Positions 58,623 to 64,000 of a DNA stretch of 64,000 bases are shown piece by piece. Positions within the stretch are counted from its first letter, which is position 1, and every line of letters starts with the position of its first letter. The notes under the pieces were generated by a model, which saw only the letters and a program-made list of their open reading frames with translations, was not told where the DNA came from and did no database searches. Source of the stretch: Candidatus Thiodictyon syntrophicum (GTDB lineage: Bacteria; Pseudomonadota; Gammaproteobacteria; Chromatiales; Chromatiaceae); contig NZ_CP020370.1 of NCBI RefSeq assembly GCF_002813775.1, positions 4,303,501-4,367,500 on the forward strand, written 5' to 3'. A program made the position numbers and the translations under genes.

Positions 58623-60365
58623 TCAGTCCGGCGCGGGTTCGGCGGCCAGGCGCGCCAGCGCCGTGGTGTAATTCCAGGGCATCCAGGCCGGCGGGTCGAG
58701 TGCCACCGCGGCGGGATGGCGCTGCAGCGCGACCAGGTAATCAAACGGCGCCACTTGGTGCAGTTCCGCGGTATGGATCAGACTCATGAACAGATCGCCG
58801 ACCTTGGCGCCGTTCAAGGTGCGATAAAACAGCGAATTGTTGCGATGCAGGATGGCCTTCTTGAGCGCCCGCTCGCAGATGTTGTTGCTCAGCGGGGCGC
58901 CGGGTACGCGCAGAAACAGGGTCATTTTTTGCCAATGATTCTGCATGTAGCGGATCGCCTGACCGAGCCCCGAGTTGGGCTCCACGGCGTGCGTCTCCAA
59001 CTGCGTGGCCATCCAGTCGTGGAGCGCCTGCATCCGCGGGCCGCTTTCCTGTTGGTGCAGGAGTAAGCGCGCGTGCGGGTCGAGTCCCTGGTGCTGGGCC
59101 TGGTGGTCAGTGTGGAACACGGGACGCAGGGTTTCCAGCACGAAGGCGACCTCGTCGGGAAAGGCGTCATGGACCTCGACGAACTTGCGGCGCCCATGGG
59201 GAATACAGGACGCGGCCTGCGTGGGATGATCCCCCGGGGTGTTGCGCGCCAGGGCGTCGGACATCTGGATCGGGGGCACGGGGTCGTGGCGCCGGTTGAG
59301 GACCTCGGCGAGGTGCTCCCCGGCATGACAAGGTCCGGTTTTGAACAGGGCGATCGGGCCATTGACGGTCTCGGCGACGACGCCGCTGGTGAACACCCCG
59401 GTGCGCTCGGCGTTAGCTCCCGGGGGCAGCGCCTCGGCCCGCGCCTCGGCGGTGAATTTCAGGATGCGCATGGTGGTGTCGTCGTTATAGAGCACCGTGC
59501 CCTGCGCCGCCTGCTGGGCCAGCTCCTCCACCGCGGGGGCGAGGCACGGCGCGGCCGCCGCGACCACATCCCATTGGGTAGTGGCCGGCAGGGGGATGGC
59601 CAGCGCCTGCTCCAGGCGTTGGATGCGATGAAACGGCAGCCCGCAGCCGTATTTCAGCAAGGCGATCATGGCGGCGGCGGTCGCGTCGTATTTCGCCGCG
59701 CCCACGCCCGCGGGGGGGTCGGCCGTAAACACCGTGCCGCACAGCCCACAGCGCAGCCGCTCCAGGGTGTAGACCTGCGCCTGCAGGGGCGCCACGCCGG
59801 TGACGCGCACCAGGACGGCGGGCTCCTGGCGTTGGACATAGACCCGGCCGGTGCAACCGGGCTCGGGACAGGGGTCGCCCTGCTTCAAGGTGGCGTGGGC
59901 AACCGGGATGCGCGGGGCGCGGGGATACTTGTCGGCCCCGTTGCGGCCGTGGCCAGTGCGTGTCTTTTGGTGGGGCGGCAGCGTGGCATCGCCGTCGCTG
60001 GCGCCCGGCGCCGCCGGGTCGGCGTCGGCCGGCGGCGCCGGGGCATCGCGCGGCGCTGGCTGGTCCTTGCCCAGGACCGTGTCCGTGGTCTCGGTGCGGG
60101 GTCCGAAAATCAGCCGACGCACCCGCTCCAGGGTGGTGGTCGTGGTCTCCAGTTCCTCGGTCAGGCGCGCCAAGGTGTCGACCGCCGCCTTGAGGGTGGC
60201 GTGGTCATCCACCGGCAGCGCTTGGGTACGGGTGCGCTCGACAATGGCATCGAGTCGCGCGATGGGGACCGACACCCGCGGGGTGCGCGGGTTCTTACGC
60301 CAGCTCATGCCGCGACTGGCCGGTGGTGCAGGAGCGTCGTGTTCATACACGGCGTTATACCGCAT
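58623..60365 (-). CDS. tnpC: IS66 transposase TnpC
   Basis: 580 residues from ATG at 60365; the open frame reaches 60539 but the extension overlaps tnpB. It has the DDE transposase of IS66: a leucine-rich N-terminus (TLARLTEELETTTTTLERVR), zinc-binding CPEPGCTG and LRCGLCGTVF, catalytic Asp near TVLYNDDTTMRIL and PPIQMSDALARNTPGD, and catalytic Glu in GAPLSNNICERALKKAILHR. The last gene of the set. Confidence 0.9.
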   Translation of the reverse strand: MRYNAVYEHDAPAPPASRGMSWRKNPRTPRVSVPIARLDAIVERTRTQALPVDDHATLKAAVDTLARLTEELETTTTTLERVRRLIFGPRTETTDTVLGKDQPAPRDAPAPPADADPAAPGASDGDATLPPHQKTRTGHGRNGADKYPRAPRIPVAHATLKQGDPCPEPGCTGRVYVQRQEPAVLVRVTGVAPLQAQVYTLERLRCGLCGTVFTADPPAGVGAAKYDATAAAMIALLKYGCGLPFHRIQRLEQALAIPLPATTQWDVVAAAAPCLAPAVEELAQQAAQGTVLYNDDTTMRILKFTAEARAEALPPGANAERTGVFTSGVVAETVNGPIALFKTGPCHAGEHLAEVLNRRHDPVPPIQMSDALARNTPGDHPTQAASCIPHGRRKFVEVHDAFPDEVAFVLETLRPVFHTDHQAQHQGLDPHARLLLHQQESGPRMQALHDWMATQLETHAVEPNSGLGQAIRYMQNHWQKMTLFLRVPGAPLSNNICERALKKAILHRNNSLFYRTLNGAKVGDLFMSLIHTAELHQVAPFDYLVALQRHPAAVALDPPAWMPWNYTTALARLAAEPAPD

Positions 60366-60379
60366 CGTACACCGCCACG

Positions 60380-60736
60380 TCACGCCCCCGGCGTCAACGC
60401 CCGCCACACCGGCGCCCCCGCCGCGGCGCGCCAATCCCCACCGGCGAGCAATACCGCCAGTTCCTGGGGGGCCAGCACCTGCCCCGGCGGGCCGCTCGGC
60501 CAGTGCCGAAAGCGGCCTTCGGACAGGCGCTTCTGACACAGCCAGAAACCCTGGCCGTCGTAGACCAGGAGCTTGATCGCGGTACCGCGGCGGTTGCGGA
60601 AGACGAAGAGTGCTCCACTCATGGGCTCGTCCGCCAACACCTGGCGCACCCGCCGGGCAAGACCATCAATGCCTTGGCGAAAGTCCGCCGGGTCCGTCGC
60701 GACCAAGACCCGCAACTGCGGGGTCAGGGCAAGCAC
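60380..60736 (-). CDS. tnpB: IS66 accessory protein TnpB
   Basis: 118 residues from GTG at 60736. It shows the IS66 Orf2 pattern: TPQLRVLVATDPADFRQGID, GLARRVRQVL, then SGALFVFRNRRGTAIKLLVY and DGQGFWLCQKRLSEGRFRHW. Required with TnpA for IS66 transposition. It overlaps the end of tnpA by 13 nt. Confidence 0.9.
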   Translation of the reverse strand: MLALTPQLRVLVATDPADFRQGIDGLARRVRQVLADEPMSGALFVFRNRRGTAIKLLVYDGQGFWLCQKRLSEGRFRHWPSGPPGQVLAPQELAVLLAGGDWRAAAGAPVWRALTPGA

Positions 60737-61134
60737 GGCGCCGCCTCCCACAGGCGACACGCCACCGTCGCGACCTCGCCGGTCGCCGCCCCGGTCCACT
60801 CGATGCGCAACGAACGACCACGGGCGTCGGACAGGGTCAGCACGCAGCCCGGCCCCGACGGTGGTAAGCCCAGCATCATTTCCACAAAGGCCGGCGGCGC
60901 CGTGGTGGGCACCGGCAGGGGCGCTGTCCGCGCCGTCAGCCGCCGCTTCAAACCGGCGTAGTCCAGTCGCAGCGTCGTGGCGACCTTGCTTACCCCATGG
61001 CGGGCGGCCAGTTCAACCGCCCGCGACCACAGTTCCGCGGGAATGCGCGCGCCCTGGGACGTGGTGTTGCGCCAGTGGGCAAAGGCCGCGGCCGTCTGTG
61101 CCAGATCGGCCGCGGCGGCAAGTGACAGTGACAT
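60724..61134 (-). CDS. tnpA: IS66 accessory protein TnpA
   Basis: 136 residues from ATG at 61134. It has a helix-turn-helix (WSRAVELAARHGVSKVATTL, RLDYAGLKRRL) and a C-terminal segment (LTLSDARGRSLRIEWTGAAT) of the IS66 TnpA family. First gene of the element. Confidence 0.82.
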   Translation of the reverse strand: MSLSLAAAADLAQTAAAFAHWRNTTSQGARIPAELWSRAVELAARHGVSKVATTLRLDYAGLKRRLTARTAPLPVPTTAPPAFVEMMLGLPPSGPGCVLTLSDARGRSLRIEWTGAATGEVATVACRLWEAAPCLP

Positions 61135-61227
61135 CGTGGAGCCTCCGGATCACCAAAAACGGGGCTCCTACGCTACCGGGCTAGGGACGGGATTTCATGC
61201 AGCCTTACCGGAAGGACACCGGCGGCC

Positions 61228-62370
61228 ACCTGGACGCAGGCGTTGCGCGCGGGTCTGGACGGCTTGAACGTGACCGTGATCCAGGGCACCAGCGACGAGG
61301 CCACAGCGTTGCGCCGCCATATCCAGACGGATTGTGCGGCCCATCATTCCCCGGACCTGTTTCATGTGCAACAGGAGGTGTCCAAGGGCACCAGCCTACA
61401 CTTGGTCCGCCACGTGAAACAGGCGGGCGCCAGCGTCGCGGCCGCCCAGACGTCGCTGGACGCTGAGCGGGCGACCGCGCAGGCCTATGACGCCCAATCC
61501 CCGCGTCCGCGCGGGCGCCCACCGGCGTTCGCGCCCCGCATTGAAGCCGCCCTGGCGGTCGTGGTGCAGGCCGAAGCCGATCAGGTACAGGCGCAAGCGC
61601 GTCAGGCCGAGGCCCGTGAACTGGTGCGTGAGTTGGGGACCCTCTATCACCCCTATGAGTTGGAGCAGGGACAGGCGCAGCCCGTGGCGCGCATCGCGCA
61701 ACGCTTTGCCGACGTGTGGACGCGGCTGCAACAGCTGGCCGACGCGGCCGATCTGCCAACGCGCGCCCGTGAGCGCCTGGCCAAGGCGCAGCGCCTGACG
61801 ATTCAGTTCCTTGCCACCATTACCTTTTTCTTTGCGACCGTGCAGGCCAAGGTCGAGGCGCTGAATCTGCCGCCCGCCGTGGAACTGGCGTTGCTCACGC
61901 AGCTGATTCCGGCGCTCTACCTCGAGCGCGTCGCCAATCGCAGCACGCTCGCTGAACCGCGCCACCGTCTGCACGCCCTGAGCCGGCAGTTGCTCGAACC
62001 GCTGCGCCAACGCGATCATCCGCTCCAGGCCCTCCCAGAGGCCGAGCGCGCGCGCCTCGAACAGGTGGCCGGTGACTGCGCCGACCTGTTCCAGCGCAGC
62101 AGTTCCAGCGTGGAGGGGCGCAACGGCCAACTGTCCCTACATCACCATGGCCGACATCGCCTGAGCGACCGCAAGCTCGAGGCACTGACCGCCGTACATA
62201 ACTTCCACCTCCGTCGCCCCGACGGGACCACTGCCGCTGAGCGCTTCTTCGGCCGGGCCCACGAAACGCTGTTCGCGCAGGTGCTCCAGCGCATGCCGTT
62301 GCCCCCGCCGCCAGCGCGCCGACGACCGCGCCCGCCCAAGCCGCCCGCGCTCCTGCCGGTAGCGGCGTAA
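61228..62370 (+). pseudogene. 3' part of the DUF6399-type transposase gene
   Basis: Resumes in frame after the target duplication: ATWTQALRAGLDGLNVTVIQ, GTSDEATALRRHIQTDCAAH, HSPDLFHVQQEVSKGTSLHL, and runs 380 residues to TAA 62368. The C-terminus is typical (SSSVEGRNGQLSLHHHGRHR, LSDRKLEALTAVHNFHLRRP, DGTTAAERFFGRAHE) with a catalytic Glu in SVEGRNG. Only the IS66 insertion seems to inactivate it. Confidence 0.7.
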
Positions 62371-62713
62371 CGGGGGTGGCCGGAACGATGATCAAGGCCT
62401 GGCAGACCACGATTTCTTGAATTTCCCCAAGAAAAACAGGAAACCGCGGTCATGTCGCAGGTATTCCTCAGAACACTACCGAACACTATCGTGGCAAGTC
62501 CCCTATTTTCTCTTCATAGTCTGGCGAATTTAAGTAAATTGTCCCCAAGGATGCGCGGTATCCGGAGGCGTGAGGGAGACGCTGATCAATTCAAAAATCG
62601 CCGGAGTAGACTCAACGCAAACAATGCCTTGCCAGCCCGCTGACGCTCGAATTCGGAATTAATCAGCGCTTCCTTAGACTGGGGTTTCGCGAAAATAAGC
62701 GACCAAGCCTTCC
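62371..62713. other. Intergenic region with motif M, copy 5
   Basis: 343 nt. Motif M at 62489-62510 (TGGCAAGTCCCCTATTTTCT). Base composition changes here from high to low GC. No gene supported. Confidence 0.5.
62489..62510 (+). repeat. Short motif M, copy 5
   Basis: CGTGGCAAGTCCCCTATTTT, between the DUF6399 gene and the HEPN-like gene. Confidence 0.5.
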
Positions 62714-63520
62714 TCAAAGCTCAACAGCATCATGGGCATCCTGAGCGCCGTGTAAATTTGGCTTCTTGTGGCCAAGATGAATTGTTGATCCTGACATATT
62801 AAGAACCAGTTCCGCTTCATGAACGAACTTGCTTCTCGTGTCATAGAGAAATTGTGCTAGTTTCTTTATATCTTGGATTGGCTCGTTGTCAATTCTGATC
62901 GACTTGCAGAGTTCTTCCTGCCTGTTCGGGGAGAGTCTTGAGAAGAAGTTGACGCATCGTCGTATAGACCCACAGGTGGCTTTGTATTTCGCGTGCAGAT
63001 CATTCAGCTCGCCGTAATCATTTATGGGAAACGAGATATTCGCTTTGTTGCCGAGCCAGGCGTGAAAGTCCTCGTGCGTCTCATCCGAAAGAGATTCAAT
63101 GAGCGCAAACAGACCAACTATTTTGTACGAATTAGTTAGGTAGTCGATAATGGGGTTGCAATCGGGTGCCGTAACCACCCAGTCGCCGTACTTAATCAAG
63201 ACATAGTAGAATGCCGCTGTCCGAAGGAACAGGTTCTTACGTTTTTGGCCTCCGATATTTTGATAGAAAACCTCAACGGCGGCGCCGGACGAAAACTGGT
63301 CTGCGACTGCTGCCTTAGCGATCGGCAGGTAAGCGTCTTCATTCGCTAGGTATCGATTTTCTGCAGCCATGCCTAGCTCGTTGAGACCTAAAGCCCGCGA
63401 TGTGTGAGGCAAACCCTTATTTGGCTTTCCAGAAAGCACCTCGTCCATCGCCTTTTGTTCTTCATAATTATCGCAGTCTTCTTTGTCGTCAGGGTTGCAG
63501 AGTGCAGGGTCGTAATCCAT
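62714..63520 (-). CDS. Hypothetical protein with HEPN-like C-terminus
   Basis: 268 residues from ATG at 63520. It is low in GC compared with the rest and shares no recognised family as a whole. The acidic N-terminus (MDYDPALCNPDDKEDCDNYE) is probably disordered. The middle is helical (NIGGQKRKNLFLRTAAFYYV, IIDYLTNSYKIVGLFALIES). The C-terminal LAQFLYDTRSKFVHEAELVL contains R-x4-H, the catalytic signature of HEPN ribonucleases, also seen in ApeA-like and Abi-type proteins. A defence or stress RNase is possible; direct evidence is limited to this motif. Confidence 0.5.
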   Translation of the reverse strand: MDYDPALCNPDDKEDCDNYEEQKAMDEVLSGKPNKGLPHTSRALGLNELGMAAENRYLANEDAYLPIAKAAVADQFSSGAAVEVFYQNIGGQKRKNLFLRTAAFYYVLIKYGDWVVTAPDCNPIIDYLTNSYKIVGLFALIESLSDETHEDFHAWLGNKANISFPINDYGELNDLHAKYKATCGSIRRCVNFFSRLSPNRQEELCKSIRIDNEPIQDIKKLAQFLYDTRSKFVHEAELVLNMSGSTIHLGHKKPNLHGAQDAHDAVEL

Positions 63521-64000
63521 TTCAATAATCTCTTATTGGCAGCCAGTTTGACGAAGAAGCGCCTGCGCGTTCATGACACGGTCGGCGCCGCCAATGAAAA
63601 GGGTCGACCAGAGATTGGCCGCATATATGCGTGCTATCCAAACACGTTCACGGATTCCTTGCCGAATATTCTGATTTAGAGATTCAAGGAGCTTTTCGGA
63701 ATTATGGTCAGTGGCGGCTAGTCTTTTCAGACATCCTCAAGTTGTTCTCAAAAAATGCAGAGGTTGGTTGTAGCCTTTTGTCAATATCAATGTCAATGTA
63801 GCAATGGGTACGGTCGAGATCTTGAGCGATGGGGCTGCAATCGTTTCATTTGCGCAACCTTAGGACGAGCAAATATAGGGCGGAGATCAAAAAAATCACT
63901 TTGTTAATTCTACTTTGTCACCTTAATTCGGTGGCGCTGAGTGCAAGGATACGGATATTTCGACCAATCCAGCATAAGGCGTTATAAATCATATATTTGC
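63521..64000. other. AT-rich region without recognised gene
   Basis: 480 nt up to the window end. Short frames only (longest about 90 residues opposite the HEPN-like gene), none with family resemblance. It may hold the promoter of the HEPN-like gene and the edge of another gene outside the window. Confidence 0.45.

Larger units (their letters stand above)
58383..61219 (-). mobile_element. IS66 insertion sequence, complete
   Basis: Terminal inverted repeats of 26 bp with one mismatch (GTGTCCTTCCGG at each end) at 58383-58408 and 61194-61219. The flanks carry an 8-bp target duplication CGGCGGCC (58375-58382 and 61220-61227). 2837 bp with tnpA, tnpB and tnpC, the normal IS66 set. A second inverted segment (CCGGTAGCGTRGGAGCCCCG) lies just inside both ends. 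Confidence 0.95.

Noticed and set aside
1-64000. tRNA, rRNA or prophage region
   Set aside because: I looked for tRNA T-loop signatures, rRNA segments and phage structural genes and saw none, though short RNA genes could be missed by eye.

Overview
The window is high-GC DNA with dense, mostly uninterrupted coding and very little RNA-gene or prophage content. The gene set (BREX, RND efflux, a PEP-CTERM protein, many insertion sequences and several families of palindromic repeats) suggests a gammaproteobacterium, possibly a purple sulfur bacterium of the Chromatiaceae. That placement is an inference from gene content and repeat style, not something the sequence proves.

Left part (1-18.7 kb, + strand): a type 1-like BREX phage-defence island. 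It runs brxC (5' end outside the window), an AlbA_2/Schlafen-type ATP-binding protein, pglX, pglZ and brxL. Foreign cassettes sit between and inside these genes. pglX is cut into two cistrons by an AF2212-like antitoxin/PIN toxin pair. Complete and decayed UPF0175/DUF3368 toxin-antitoxin pairs follow, and an AAA ATPase + HNH endonuclease pair resembling Septu PtuAB lies just before pglZ. Heptameric GAACYCC-type tandem repeats lie immediately in front of five gene starts or gene clusters. Palindromic GTCGTCGG-type elements are inserted in frame into both halves of pglX. brxL lacks an in-frame ATG start because of a 1-nt offset at a C7 tract.

Middle part (18.7-34 kb, - strand): housekeeping and secreted proteins. 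These are an SGNH-hydrolase lipoprotein, a secreted HAD phosphatase, an arylsulfatase, an alpha/beta hydrolase, a DUF433/DUF5615 toxin-antitoxin pair, a choloylglycine-hydrolase-family enzyme, a PEP-CTERM protein, an RND efflux pump with its membrane-fusion partner, and an SLC13-type permease.

Right part (34-64 kb): a mosaic. It includes an Rpn-family nuclease, an AT-rich island with a CHAT protease gene and an unusual HPr-containing fusion gene separated by an IS1380-type element, decayed and intact toxin-antitoxin genes, and a DUF599-P-type ATPase fusion. An AI-2E-family permease, an alcohol/aldehyde dehydrogenase pair, and an AAA ATPase + DUF4276 pair follow. Two insertion sequences have ends that can be mapped exactly: an ISAs1-type element with a 10-bp target duplication and an IS66 element with an 8-bp target duplication, each of which broke a gene. 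A HEPN-like gene closes the window. No tRNA, rRNA or CRISPR array was seen.
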